From Pseudomonas lundensis (GTDB taxonomy: Bacteria; Pseudomonadota; Gammaproteobacteria; Pseudomonadales; Pseudomonadaceae), in NCBI RefSeq assembly GCF_002269125.1, contig NZ_NQKI01000016.1, forward strand, positions 1 to 64,000: a stretch of 64,000 nt of DNA, given 5' to 3'. The notes below the pieces were generated by a model. It was not told the DNA's origin and ran no database searches. It was given only the letters and a program-made list of their open reading frames with translations. This document shows, piece after piece, positions 37,879-47,252 of the stretch (position 1 is its first letter; the number at the start of each line of letters is the position of its first letter). A program made the translations under genes and the position numbers.

Positions 37879-39069
37879 ATGGTTAAGAAGATCATCATCG
37901 TAGGCGGTGGTGTGGGAGGCACATTACTGGCCAATCAACTGGTCACAAAGCTCTACCCGGAAATACTCCGCGGCGATGTGCAATTGACGTTGCTCTCCAA
38001 CTCGCCCGATCACTACTACAAGCCCGCCTTCATGTACGTCGCATTCCACCTGTTTTTCAATGACGAACTCAAACGCGCTGAGCGCTCTTTGTTAAGACCT
38101 GAAATTGATTTTCGGGTTGAAGAGGTCATCCGCTTCAACTTCAACGATCAAATACTAGAAACTGCAAGTGGAAAGCGTTTTGGCTATGACTACCTGGTGA
38201 TTGCTACCGGCTGCATTCCCGCTCCCGAACGGATTGAAGGACTCAAGGAAGCTGGCGATCATTTCTATCAATACGCCCCAGCCCGTCAGTTGGCAGAACG
38301 GTTGAGCACCCTCAAAAAAGGCCGGATTTTCATTACCGTGTCTTTCCCGCATACCCCCAATGTGCCTCACCAGTGCGGAATCGCACCGGTAGAGACAACC
38401 TTGATGCCCGACGACTTCCTGCGTCGGCGCGGGGTGCGCAATCAAGTCGAGATCGTCTACACCTATCCGACAACCGCGCAGCTGATGCGCAACTGTCTAT
38501 TCCTGCAACGCCCCACCGCCGAGGTGCTGCCAAATCTCTTTGAGCAAAAGAACATTCATTTTCAGCGCGGTTTTACATTGAGCAAGGTCGATCCCGACGC
38601 CCGTATTGCCTATAGCGAGGAAGGCGACGAACAACCGTTCGACATCCTGATGGCCACGCCGCCTATTCGCGCCGTTGACGCCGTGCTCTACAGCGGCGCA
38701 TCGCACGCGCAGAACAATGAAGGGTGGCAGCCGACCAACCATGAAACCCTCGAAGTGTACGGCCTCGACAACGTCTACGTGATCGGTGACACAGTCGATC
38801 TACCCATCAGCAAAGCGGGAGGCGCTTGCCACAACCAGGGGCCGGTTATCGCCAACAACATTACCGGCAAGATTCGTCTTGGCACCAACGTCAGCGTCTA
38901 TGACGGCCGAGTGCAAGCTATTGCCCAGATGGGCCTCCATGCAGGGATGCCACTCTGGTACGACTACCAAACCGATGTCCTGCCCACCCCGCCGACCAAA
39001 CTGGGAGGGTTACTTAGAAACGGATTTAACCGGGGAATTTATTGGGCTGTCGCCCGCGCAATGCTGTGA
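37879..39069 (+). CDS. Sulfide:quinone oxidoreductase-like flavoprotein
   Basis: The 396-residue protein starts with an FAD-binding Rossmann motif, IIIVGGGVGGTLLANQL, and has ATGCIP and the second dinucleotide-binding region VYVIGDTVDLPISKAG. Cysteines in ATGCIPAPERIEG, PHQCGIAP and GGACHNQG are candidates for the redox-active pair that sulfide:quinone oxidoreductases use to oxidise sulfide and pass electrons to quinone. It is membrane-associated through C-terminal hydrophobic residues (FNRGIYWAVARAML). A DUF1641 gene follows directly, which is a typical partner of this enzyme group. GGAGG precedes the start. Confidence 0.75.
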   Translation: MVKKIIIVGGGVGGTLLANQLVTKLYPEILRGDVQLTLLSNSPDHYYKPAFMYVAFHLFFNDELKRAERSLLRPEIDFRVEEVIRFNFNDQILETASGKRFGYDYLVIATGCIPAPERIEGLKEAGDHFYQYAPARQLAERLSTLKKGRIFITVSFPHTPNVPHQCGIAPVETTLMPDDFLRRRGVRNQVEIVYTYPTTAQLMRNCLFLQRPTAEVLPNLFEQKNIHFQRGFTLSKVDPDARIAYSEEGDEQPFDILMATPPIRAVDAVLYSGASHAQNNEGWQPTNHETLEVYGLDNVYVIGDTVDLPISKAGGACHNQGPVIANNITGKIRLGTNVSVYDGRVQAIAQMGLHAGMPLWYDYQTDVLPTPPTKLGGLLRNGFNRGIYWAVARAML

Positions 39070-39093
39070 CCCGACACCGGGAGGAGCACCTGT

Positions 39094-39489
39094 ATGGACA
39101 CCGTTGAACAGCCACCTTTAACCGACTCGGGCCACCCGGCGGGTTCGACTCATCAGCCTGCACTGGATCTGGAACACCTACTGGCCAAAATCACGCCACT
39201 GGTTCAAAGCGGTCGCCTGGACAATCTGGTAGATATCTTGAGTCTGGTGTCGGACGTCGTGGACCTGCTGGACCCGGCCATGGTGGAAAAACTGGCACTG
39301 CTGTTTGAGCAACTCACGTCGGTCAGTTGGTCATTAGGGAACGCTGTACGCATGGCGAGTGCCCAGACTGCCGCCGACTCCCAAGCACCCACCTTTCGCC
39401 AATTACTTTCACTGCTGCGTCATGAAGACACCCGACGCGGCTGCGCTGTGGCATTGCGCACCCTTAATGTCATCGGAAGACAACTCTGA
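39094..39489 (+). CDS. DUF1641-type protein next to the SQR-like gene
   Basis: This is a 131-residue helical, acidic protein. LDLEHLLAKITPLVQSGRLD and LDPAMVEKLALLFEQLTSV match the DUF1641 pattern of paired helices. These small proteins are repeatedly encoded beside sulfide:quinone oxidoreductases and formate dehydrogenases. The role is unknown; a scaffold or membrane-docking subunit is plausible. GGGAGGAG lies before the ATG at 39094, 24 bases after the SQR stop, so the pair is co-transcribed. Confidence 0.65.
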   Translation: MDTVEQPPLTDSGHPAGSTHQPALDLEHLLAKITPLVQSGRLDNLVDILSLVSDVVDLLDPAMVEKLALLFEQLTSVSWSLGNAVRMASAQTAADSQAPTFRQLLSLLRHEDTRRGCAVALRTLNVIGRQL

Positions 39490-39510
39490 AATGCACGGGA
39501 GGACCACCTC

Positions 39511-40335
39511 ATGCTTACCAAGGTTCAGACTTCACTGGCACGGACTGCCAGCACCCAATGGGACGCCACGTCCTATCAACAATTTGCCCGCCTGCGAGAG
39601 CGCCCCGTGCTTGAGCTGCTGGATCATGTTGACCTGCAACACCCTCAACGGATCTACGACTTGGGTTGCGGAACCGGCATTGCGACGCAACTGCTGGCCA
39701 AACGTTGGCCGATGGCTGACCTGACTGGCGTCGATAGCTCTGCCGAGATGCTGGAAGAAGCCACTTACCTGCCCATCAAGGCGTTATGGCAAAAGTGCGA
39801 TGTCCAGCAGTGGCGTGCTCACCGCCCAGCAGACTTATTATTTGCCGCTGCGGTGCTGCACTTTATCAGCGACCATGAAACCTTGATCCCGCAATTGTTA
39901 AGCCAGTTAAACCCTGGCGGTTGTCTGGCGGCGCACATGCCTAATTGGCGCGATGCGTTGTGGTACGAGCTAATGCTGGAAACCCTCAATACTGGCGGGC
40001 CGAATGGCCGAGCGCTAGGCACTGTTCAACTGCGTCAATTCATGGCCGAACGCACAGTACTTCCACTTAAAAGCTATTACCAACTGTTGGCGCCACTGAC
40101 CCAGGAGCTGGATATTTGGGAAACCGAACACTTGCAGGTGGTAGAAGGGAAATCCCCTATCTTTGACTGGGTCAAAGTGTCGGCCCTGCGTCCAGTTTTA
40201 CTGGCTCTGGATCAGGCCGAAAACAAACACTTCATTGAAAACTATCTGCGTCTGGTGCATGAGCACTATCCACAAGAAGCCAATGGCCAGACATTGTTTC
40301 CGTTCAAGCGGGTGTTCATTCTTGCCACAGTTTGA
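39511..40335 (+). CDS. SAM-dependent methyltransferase (trans-aconitate methyltransferase-like)
   Basis: The 274-residue class I methyltransferase has motif I IYDLGCGTGIATQLLAK near residue 50 and motif II LTGVDSSAEMLEEA. PADLLFAAAVLHFI follows, then MPNWRDALWYELM in a region that matches trans-aconitate 2-methyltransferases (Tam), which ester-methylate and thereby detoxify trans-aconitate. The gene starts 21 bases after the DUF1641 stop with GGGAGGA upstream, so it belongs to the SQR operon, an unusual pairing. The Tam assignment is by overall pattern; another small carboxylate could be the substrate. Confidence 0.75.
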   Translation: MLTKVQTSLARTASTQWDATSYQQFARLRERPVLELLDHVDLQHPQRIYDLGCGTGIATQLLAKRWPMADLTGVDSSAEMLEEATYLPIKALWQKCDVQQWRAHRPADLLFAAAVLHFISDHETLIPQLLSQLNPGGCLAAHMPNWRDALWYELMLETLNTGGPNGRALGTVQLRQFMAERTVLPLKSYYQLLAPLTQELDIWETEHLQVVEGKSPIFDWVKVSALRPVLLALDQAENKHFIENYLRLVHEHYPQEANGQTLFPFKRVFILATV

Positions 40336-40828
40336 GCCGCCCGGCATGAACGACCTGCACAATTAGCGCCGTGACTATTTGTTCAGATGTGCAACTTTCG
40401 ACAGTGAATACAGAACTAGCGTTCTATATTCACTGCCACTTATAGCCACGTCATTAGGAGCGCACGCCATCAATTCGCTTGATTCTTTCGTCGGACATCC
40501 CTGTATTGACTATCACATGAGCGTTGACGCGGCCGAACAGCTTGGGCGATAGTAGCAGCCACTGTTCATGGGCATTACAGAACAGTCTAGATGCAGGCAA
40601 AAAGCCCCTCTTCAACCGCCTTTCCTGACCAACTCAGCGTTGCAAGGGTAGTCGGAGGGTGGATAATTGCCTTGCTTTTAAAGCACGCGAACCAACCAAC
40701 TTTGATTCGATAGTTGAAGCGACCGCCTGCGGCGTGACATGGAAAATTTACATTCGCGCATATTTATTAGCGCCGTACTTGGCCATGCCATTGATCCCGA
40801 TTCAAACTCTACTTAATTAGGTAACACT
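40336..40828. other. Intergenic region of about 490 bp
   Basis: No gene is supported. Frames are short and broken. Nothing repeated or structured stands out. Confidence 0.4.
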
Positions 40829-41029
40829 GTGACGAAAGACGAACTGCGCGCAGAACTTGAGCGTCAGGAGCAACGTTACAAGGACGTTTACGGTGGTGAA
40901 GTGACGACTTATGCAGCTCAACCCGAGCCCGAGCGTAAGCCATGGCGCAAGCGCGCCAGCCTGCTTGATCAGGCCTTCACGCAGGAAATCCAGAAAATTG
41001 AAAAAGAGCTGAAACCCGAGGCGCCCTGA
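40829..41029 (+). CDS. Small charged protein, unknown function
   Basis: The 66-residue protein starts with GTG at 40829 with a modest AGGT upstream. It is rich in Glu, Lys, Arg and Gln (ELERQEQRYKDVYGG, TQEIQKIEKELKPEAP) and predicted to be helical and soluble. No membrane segment or known domain is visible. It is alone between two long gene-free stretches. Confidence 0.55.
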   Translation: MTKDELRAELERQEQRYKDVYGGEVTTYAAQPEPERKPWRKRASLLDQAFTQEIQKIEKELKPEAP

Positions 41030-41452
41030 CAGGTCACGTGCAGTACCGGAGCAGGCTTGCTTCGTGAACACCTCAAACACGAGATGTACACCCAGTCAGT
41101 TTCTGAGCGTTATCGTTCAGAGCGTTCGCGAGGCAAGTGGCTCCTTCGATGAGGATATTCAGCGATCCGACGGGCTATTTTCCAGCCATCAGCAGGAGAC
41201 GTTGCGGCAAAACATCCCGGAAAAGAAATTTCATACGTCCGATTCAGACACGCCCCTTGGCTCAATGTTTGCCCCGAAAACCGCGTATAGCCTTTGTTAT
41301 CAGCGGCTTGGAGTGTATTTACGGCCAACGGAAACTGACCGGTCTGACAGGTTTTTTCATTTACAGATGTTACCAACGGGCAGCTAGTGCATCGATTACC
41401 AAGGTTTTCTGGCATAATCCGGCCCCCTTTATGACCGTGTCAGAAAACCTTC
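41030..41452. other. Intergenic region upstream of pitA
   Basis: Overlapping open frames here (41064-41532) look like chance and have no supported starts. The pitA promoter should lie in the last 100 bases. Confidence 0.4.
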
Positions 41453-42925
41453 ATGATCGATCTATTAAGCGGATTGGATGCCTGGGTTCTTGTCAGCCTC
41501 TTCTTCGCCCTAGCCTTTGTTCTCGCGTTTGAGTTCATCAACGGCTTTCATGACACCGCGAATGCGGTAGCGACTGTCATCTACACCAAAGCCATGCCGC
41601 CTCACCTGGCGGTGTTCTTTTCCGGTGTGTTCAATTTTCTCGGCGTTTTGCTGGGCGGTGTGGGCGTGGCGTACGCCATTGTTCACTTGCTGCCGGTCGA
41701 ACTGCTGGTCAATGTGAATACCAGACATGGCCTGGCCATGGTGTTCTCACTGCTTGCTGCAGCCATTACCTGGAACCTGGGTACCTGGTACTTCGGCATC
41801 CCGGCCTCCAGCTCCCACACCCTGATCGGTTCGATCCTGGGCGTCGGCCTGGCCAACGCATTGATTACCGGTATCCCGGTGAGTGATGGCGTGAACTGGC
41901 AGAAGGCAATCGACATTGGTGCGTCATTGGTGTTCTCGCCGCTGGCAGGCTTTGTTGTGGCAGGTTTGCTGCTGGTAGGCCTCAAATGGTGGCGTCCGAA
42001 CTCCAAGATGCACAAGACGCCCGAGCAGCGTCGCAAGCTGGATGACAAGAAGCACCCGCCGTTCTGGAACCGTCTGGTACTGGTGATCTCGGCCATGACC
42101 GTCAGCTTCGTGCACGGCTCCAACGATGGCCAGAAGGGAATCGGCCTGATCATGCTGGTATTGATCGGTATCGTGCCGAGTGCCTTCGTACTTGACCTCA
42201 ACAGCACGACCTATCAGATCGAACGCACACGGGACGCGACCCTGCACTTGAGTCAGTTCTATCAGCGCAATCACACAAGCCTGAGCGAGTTTCTGGCTTT
42301 GGGCAAAAGCGTGAAAGACGACCTGCCAGGTGAGTTCCGCTGCAACCCGCAACAAACCGAGCCGACCATCGCAGCCTTGCTCAGTTCGTTGAAAGGGGTC
42401 GAGAATTACCAGTCGTTGTCGGCCGAAAAACGTATCGAGATCCGCCGTTACCTGCTTTGCCTGGATGACACGGCAAAGAAAGTCAGCAAATTGCCGGTCC
42501 TGGAGCCGCGCGAGAAAGCAGACCTCGAAAAACTGCGTAAAGACCTGACAGCCACCACGGAATACGCTCCGTTCTGGGTCATTCTGGCTGTCGCGCTGGC
42601 CTTGGGCCTGGGCACCATGGTGGGCTGGAAACGCGTGGTCAAAACCATCGGTGAGAAGATCGGCAAACAAGGCATGACCTATGCACAGGGTATGGCGGCA
42701 CAGATCACCACGACCTTTGCCATTGGCCTGGCCAACATCTTCGCCTTGCCTGTCTCCACGACCCACATTCTGTCGTCGGGTGTCGCGGGCACAATGGTTG
42801 CGAACAAAAGCGGCCTGCAAGGCAACACCATCAAGACCATCCTGATGGCCTGGGTGCTGACGTTGCCCGCAACGATTGCACTTTCTGCAGCGTTATTCTG
42901 GCTGGCTTCCAAAGCCCTCGCCTAA
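41453..42925 (+). CDS. pitA: Low-affinity inorganic phosphate transporter Pit
   Basis: The 490-residue inner-membrane protein imports phosphate (as a metal-phosphate complex) using the proton gradient. Family signatures are GFHDTANAVATVIYTKAM near residue 31 and FVHGSNDGQKGIGLIMLVL in the second repeat, with about ten helices split by a long hydrophilic loop (residues 230-370). The C-terminal half repeats the N-terminal pattern (ALPVSTTHILSSGV compared with GIPASSSHTLIGS). The gene is monocistronic, ending at a strong terminator. Confidence 0.94.
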   Translation: MIDLLSGLDAWVLVSLFFALAFVLAFEFINGFHDTANAVATVIYTKAMPPHLAVFFSGVFNFLGVLLGGVGVAYAIVHLLPVELLVNVNTRHGLAMVFSLLAAAITWNLGTWYFGIPASSSHTLIGSILGVGLANALITGIPVSDGVNWQKAIDIGASLVFSPLAGFVVAGLLLVGLKWWRPNSKMHKTPEQRRKLDDKKHPPFWNRLVLVISAMTVSFVHGSNDGQKGIGLIMLVLIGIVPSAFVLDLNSTTYQIERTRDATLHLSQFYQRNHTSLSEFLALGKSVKDDLPGEFRCNPQQTEPTIAALLSSLKGVENYQSLSAEKRIEIRRYLLCLDDTAKKVSKLPVLEPREKADLEKLRKDLTATTEYAPFWVILAVALALGLGTMVGWKRVVKTIGEKIGKQGMTYAQGMAAQITTTFAIGLANIFALPVSTTHILSSGVAGTMVANKSGLQGNTIKTILMAWVLTLPATIALSAALFWLASKALA

Positions 42926-42939
42926 ATAACAAACGCACT

Positions 42940-42977
42940 AAAAAAGGTACGCTCCTGACGGGGCGTACCTTTTTTTT
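42940..42977 (+). terminator. Terminator after pitA
   Basis: AAAAAAGGTACGC and GCGTACCTTTTTTT pair around a short loop. The A and T runs make it able to work from both sides. Confidence 0.9.
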
Positions 42978-43119
42978 GTCTGATGCGGGCACTCACAGCG
43001 CACTTAATTCATTACCTGGCAACCACCTCACACACTTGCACAAAACACACACGCAAAAAAATAGGCGACCGAAGTCGCCCAAAATGCCTTGCGTGCTCGT
43101 GTATCGAAAAGACCCGGCG

Positions 43120-43233
43120 CTACTTATTGCGCTTCTGGGAATCTTTCCAGATAAAAATCCCCAAACCCGCGAAAAACAGGACCATGAGGCCGACGGTAAG
43201 TACTCCAGCGATAACCACATTATCGAGAAACAT
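43120..43233 (-). CDS. ccoM: cbb3-type cytochrome oxidase small subunit CcoM-like
   Basis: The 37-residue protein is MFLDNVVIAGVLTVGLM, the rest of one membrane helix, and a tail FIWKDSQKRNK. This matches the small single-helix subunit CcoM described with Pseudomonas cbb3 oxidases, which helps assembly and stability of the complex. The start at 43233 is fixed by a perfect AGGAGG ribosome binding site seven bases upstream; the longer frame to 43320 is not needed. It is encoded far from the ccoNOQP operon, as usual for this gene. Confidence 0.75.
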   Translation of the reverse strand: MFLDNVVIAGVLTVGLMVLFFAGLGIFIWKDSQKRNK

Positions 43234-43375
43234 GACGGCCTCCTGCGCGTGTTTGTTTGTGTGTAACCAGAATAACCAGACGCGCAGGCAGAGAACTTGA
43301 CCGGGATCAATAGTGGCCACAGCTTCGAGGACGTTAGGGGTAATAGTTGACGCAGATCAGGGAAAACGCCGCAGT

Positions 43376-43537
43376 TCAGCGTTTTTTAGGCTTTTTTTTC
43401 GGTTTTTTCTTGGCACTTGTCAGGGGCATAGCCTGTTCAAACGCCTGACGCACTTCTTTAAGGCGCTTTTCATTAAGGTCATGCACGCGCTTGGCACGCT
43501 CGGCGCCGAGGTCTACCAGCTTGCTGTCTTGGCTCAT
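43376..43537 (-). CDS. Small lysine-tailed protein, unknown function
   Basis: The 53-residue protein is likely from the ATG at 43537 (MSQDSKLVDLGAERAKRVHD). The helical middle is charged (LNEKRLKEVRQAFEQAM). The tail is an extreme lysine-proline run, KKKPKKKPKKR, that could bind nucleic acid. Its role is unknown. It is followed at a distance by the ccoM gene on the same strand. Confidence 0.6.
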   Translation of the reverse strand: MSQDSKLVDLGAERAKRVHDLNEKRLKEVRQAFEQAMPLTSAKKKPKKKPKKR

Positions 43538-43612
43538 ACGGAATGGGATCACTGTCGATGTGTCGGCAAGGGCCAATAATGCGGCGCGCCAGCCGAGCTG
43601 GCCAGAAAAATT

Positions 43613-43948
43613 TCACACCTCTATGTCCACCCACTGCCCCTGGCGCGGCGCACCGTCGATCAGCGGTGAGACAGGCACAGTATTGTCCCCATTCAATTCG
43701 TCCCCCGGCACGATCACCACTTCGTGCGGCGCATCCTGTGCTTCACGACGCCGCTTTTCCTGCTGGCGTCGCTGCTCTTCACGCAACAACAGCGAGGCCT
43801 GATCGGGGTCCTGATTCTTCAAGTTGATCGTGCTATCGCCTGAGCTAGCTTGCGCAGGCACTACAGGCGGAATATCCGGACGCGGGCGCACCGGATCCTG
43901 TTGGGAGGTGACCGGCACCACACTGATGGGAAGAATCGGCGGCAGCAT
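43613..43948 (-). CDS. Proline-rich hypothetical protein
   Basis: This 111-residue protein has a proline-rich N-terminus (MLPPILPISVVPVTSQQ, RPRPDIPPVVPAQ), a charged helix (LLLREEQRRQQEKRRREAQD) and an acidic end. There is no signal peptide or enzyme motif, and it appears disordered. It is divergent from rapA with 172 bases between. Confidence 0.6.
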   Translation of the reverse strand: MLPPILPISVVPVTSQQDPVRPRPDIPPVVPAQASSGDSTINLKNQDPDQASLLLREEQRRQQEKRRREAQDAPHEVVIVPGDELNGDNTVPVSPLIDGAPRQGQWVDIEV

Positions 43949-44120
43949 ACTTATTGTTCTCCTGTTTTCAGGCTGTCGGCCCGACGCAGATTGACTTGAG
44001 ACGCCCGTTAAATCCGGCGGCAGCCTGAACGACGTCGATCAGGTTTTTATCAGAGACCTTTGGTCTCAGGCCCTCGTTCCGTTAATATACTCGGCTTTTT
44101 CAAAGCGGGAGTCAGGCAGC

Positions 44121-46967
44121 ATGGCGCAGCAGTATCAACCGGGGCAACGCTGGATTAGTGACAGCGAAGCTGAGCTAGGTTTAGGCACCGTTCTGGCACA
44201 GGACGGTCGCTTGTTGACCGTGCTCTATCCGGCCACTGGCGAAACCCGTCAATATTCGCTGCGCAACGCACCGCTCACGCGCGTACGTTTCTCGCCGGGT
44301 GACACCATCATCCACTTCGAAGGCTGGAAAATGACCGTGCGCGAAGTCGAAGATGTCGACGGGCTCATGGTCTATCACGGTCTCAACGAGCAAAACGAAG
44401 TCGTGACCCTGCCAGAAACCCAACTGTCGAACTTCATTCAGTTCCGCTTGGCGAGCGACCGTCTGTTCGCCGGGCAAATTGACCCGCTTTCCTGGTTTTC
44501 GTTGCGTTATCACACCCTCGAGCACACCAGCCGCCAGCTGCAATCGCCGCTGTGGGGGCTGGGTGGCGTGCGTGCGCAACCGATTGCTCACCAGTTGCAC
44601 ATCGCCCGTGAAGTCGCAGACCGCATTGCGCCACGCGTACTGCTGGCTGACGAAGTGGGCCTGGGCAAGACCATCGAAGCCGGCCTGGTGATTCATCGCC
44701 AACTGCTCAGTGGCCGTGCCAGCCGCGTGCTGATCGTGGTTCCCGAGAACCTGCAGCATCAGTGGCTGGTTGAGATGCGTCGTCGCTTCAACCTTGAAGT
44801 CGCGCTGTTTGATGAAGAACGCTTTATTGAAAGCGATGCCAGCAACCCGTTCGAAGACACCCAGCTCGCGCTGGTGGCGCTGGAATGGCTGGTGGACGAC
44901 GAAAAAGCCCAGGACGCGCTGTTCGCCGCCGGTTGGGACCTGTTGGTGGTCGATGAAGCTCACCACCTGGTGTGGCACGAAGACAATGTCAGCCCCGAGT
45001 ACGCGCTGGTTGAACAGCTGGCCGAAACTATCCCCGGCGTCCTGTTACTGACAGCAACCCCCGAACAGTTGGGCCAGGACAGCCACTTTGCCCGTCTGCG
45101 CCTGCTTGACCCAAACCGCTTCCACGATCTGGCGGCTTTCCGTGCTGAAAGCGAAAACTACCGCCCGGTAGCCCAGGCTGTGCAAGAGCTGCTGGATAAG
45201 GGCCGGCTGTCGCCAGAAGCCCAAAAAACCATCCACGGTTTCCTCGGCGCCGAAGGCGATGCCCTGTTGGCGGAAGTCAACGCCGGGGATGCTGAAGCCA
45301 GCGCCCGTCTGGTGCGCGAACTGTTGGACCGTCACGGCACCGGCCGCGTGCTGTTTCGTAATACCCGCGCCGCAGTACAAGGCTTTCCGGAGCGCAAGCT
45401 GCACGCGTATCCACTGCCCTGCCCGGACGAATACCTTGAACTACCGCTGGGTGATCACCCCGAGCTGTACCCCGAAGTCAGCTTCCAGTCGCAGCCGGAC
45501 ATCAGCGAAGAACAACGCTGGTGGAACTTTGACCCGCGCGTCGAGTGGCTGATCGACACGCTCAAAATGCTCAAGCGCACCAAAGTGCTGGTGATCTGTG
45601 CCCATGCCGAGACCGCAATGGATCTGGAAGACGCCCTGCGCGTTCGTTCCGGCATCCCGGCCACGGTGTTCCACGAAGGGATGAACATTCTGGAGCGCGA
45701 CCGTGCAGCGGCGTACTTCGCTGACGAAGAGTTCGGCGCGCAAGTATTGATCTGCTCGGAAATCGGCAGTGAGGGCCGCAACTTCCAGTTTGCCCACCAT
45801 CTGGTGCTGTTCGACCTGCCATCGCACCCCGACTTGCTCGAACAACGGATCGGCCGTCTGGACCGTATCGGCCAGAAGCACGTGATCGAACTGCACGTTC
45901 CCTACCTCGAAACCAGCCCGCAACAGCGCCTGTTCCAGTGGTACAACGAAGCGCTAAACGCGTTCCTCAACACTTGCCCGACCGGCAACGCATTGCAACA
46001 TCAGTTTGGTCCGCGCCTGCTGCCGTTGCTCGAAGCTGCTGACGATGACCAATGGCAAGCGCTGATCGACGAAGCCCGCACCGAGCGCGAGCGTCTTGAA
46101 CAAGAGCTGCACACCGGCCGCGACCGCTTGCTGGAGCTGAACTCCGGCGGCGCAGGCGAAGGTGAAGCGCTGGTTGAAGCGATCCTTGAGCAAGACGATC
46201 AATTCGCTCTGCCGATCTACATGGAAACCCTGTTCAACGCGTTCGGTATCGACAGCGAAGACCATTCCGAAAACGCCCTGATCCTCAAGCCCAGCGAGAA
46301 AATGCTGGATGCGAGCTTCCCGCTGGGTGACGACGAAGGTGTGACCATCACCTACGATCGCAATCAGGCGCTGTCTCGCGAAGACATGCAGTTCATCACT
46401 TGGGAACACCCGATGGTGCAGGGCGGCATGGACTTGGTGCTGTCCGGCTCGATGGGTAACACTGCCGTCGCACTGATCAAAAACAAGGCCCTCAAGCCCG
46501 GCACGGTATTGCTTGAACTGATTTACGTCAGCGAAGTGGTTGCCCCGCGCGCTCTGCAACTTGGCCGCTACCTGCCTCCTGCTGCCTTGCGTTGCCTGCT
46601 CGACGCCAACGGCAATGACCTGTCATCGCGTGTTTCTTTCGACACCCTGAATGAACAACTGGAAAGCGTACCGCGGGCCAGCGCCAACAAGTTCGTACAG
46701 GCACAGCGTGACCAGCTCACGCCGAAGATCAACGCCGGTGAAGCCAAAATCGCACCGCGTCACGCCGAGCGTGTGGCTGAGGCCCAGCGTCGTCTTGCGG
46801 CTGACACAGAAGAAGAACTGGCACGCCTGACCGCGTTGCAGGCGGTCAACCCGAGTGTGCGTGATAGTGAACTCGTAGCGCTGCGCAAACAGCGTGAACA
46901 AGGCCTGGCCATGCTTGAAAAAGCAGCGTTGCGCCTCGAAGCCATTCGCGTACTGGTCGCTGGCTGA
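44121..46967 (+). CDS. rapA: RNA polymerase-associated ATPase RapA (HepA)
   Basis: The 948-residue SWI2/SNF2 translocase frees RNA polymerase stalled in post-termination complexes. The N-terminal Tudor-like domains ([20 protein letters not shown]) bind polymerase. Then come Walker [16 protein letters not shown], the DEAH box [30 protein letters not shown] and the helicase C-terminal motif [16 protein letters not shown]. The length is typical. A strong hairpin lies 14 bases past the stop. Confidence 0.95.
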   Translation: MAQQYQPGQRWISDSEAELGLGTVLAQDGRLLTVLYPATGETRQYSLRNAPLTRVRFSPGDTIIHFEGWKMTVREVEDVDGLMVYHGLNEQNEVVTLPETQLSNFIQFRLASDRLFAGQIDPLSWFSLRYHTLEHTSRQLQSPLWGLGGVRAQPIAHQLHIAREVADRIAPRVLLADEVGLGKTIEAGLVIHRQLLSGRASRVLIVVPENLQHQWLVEMRRRFNLEVALFDEERFIESDASNPFEDTQLALVALEWLVDDEKAQDALFAAGWDLLVVDEAHHLVWHEDNVSPEYALVEQLAETIPGVLLLTATPEQLGQDSHFARLRLLDPNRFHDLAAFRAESENYRPVAQAVQELLDKGRLSPEAQKTIHGFLGAEGDALLAEVNAGDAEASARLVRELLDRHGTGRVLFRNTRAAVQGFPERKLHAYPLPCPDEYLELPLGDHPELYPEVSFQSQPDISEEQRWWNFDPRVEWLIDTLKMLKRTKVLVICAHAETAMDLEDALRVRSGIPATVFHEGMNILERDRAAAYFADEEFGAQVLICSEIGSEGRNFQFAHHLVLFDLPSHPDLLEQRIGRLDRIGQKHVIELHVPYLETSPQQRLFQWYNEALNAFLNTCPTGNALQHQFGPRLLPLLEAADDDQWQALIDEARTERERLEQELHTGRDRLLELNSGGAGEGEALVEAILEQDDQFALPIYMETLFNAFGIDSEDHSENALILKPSEKMLDASFPLGDDEGVTITYDRNQALSREDMQFITWEHPMVQGGMDLVLSGSMGNTAVALIKNKALKPGTVLLELIYVSEVVAPRALQLGRYLPPAALRCLLDANGNDLSSRVSFDTLNEQLESVPRASANKFVQAQRDQLTPKINAGEAKIAPRHAERVAEAQRRLAADTEEELARLTALQAVNPSVRDSELVALRKQREQGLAMLEKAALRLEAIRVLVAG

Positions 46968-46980
46968 CAGTGGGGAAGCA

Positions 46981-47016
46981 GCGGCGACAGCGGGTTGCAA
47001 CCCTCGCTGTCGCCGC
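46981..47016 (+). terminator. Strong hairpin after rapA
   Basis: GCGGCGACAGCG and CGCTGTCGCCGC pair perfectly around 12 bases. It is followed by a C run and not T, so termination is less certain. Confidence 0.6.
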
Positions 47017-47252
47017 CCCCCCCACATTCACAGGTTAAAAACGCCTCCCTTATTACAACGGCCAATTAAGTGCTGCAACGCAACGCGGCAGCCGTCTTGG
47101 CTACCTGGTTATAAAAAAAAATCCTGTCATAGCAAAATGATAAGCATCATCTTGCCATCATTCTTTTTTCCTACATTCCACCTTCTACACTTCAGAGCAA
47201 GCTAGCGCCTGACGACTAGTACCCTGCACTCAGTGTTGAGGCATGCAATGGA

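Noticed and set aside
41064-41532. Overlapping small plus-strand frames before pitA
   Set aside because: No ribosome binding sites, low-complexity composition, and they overlap each other in different frames.
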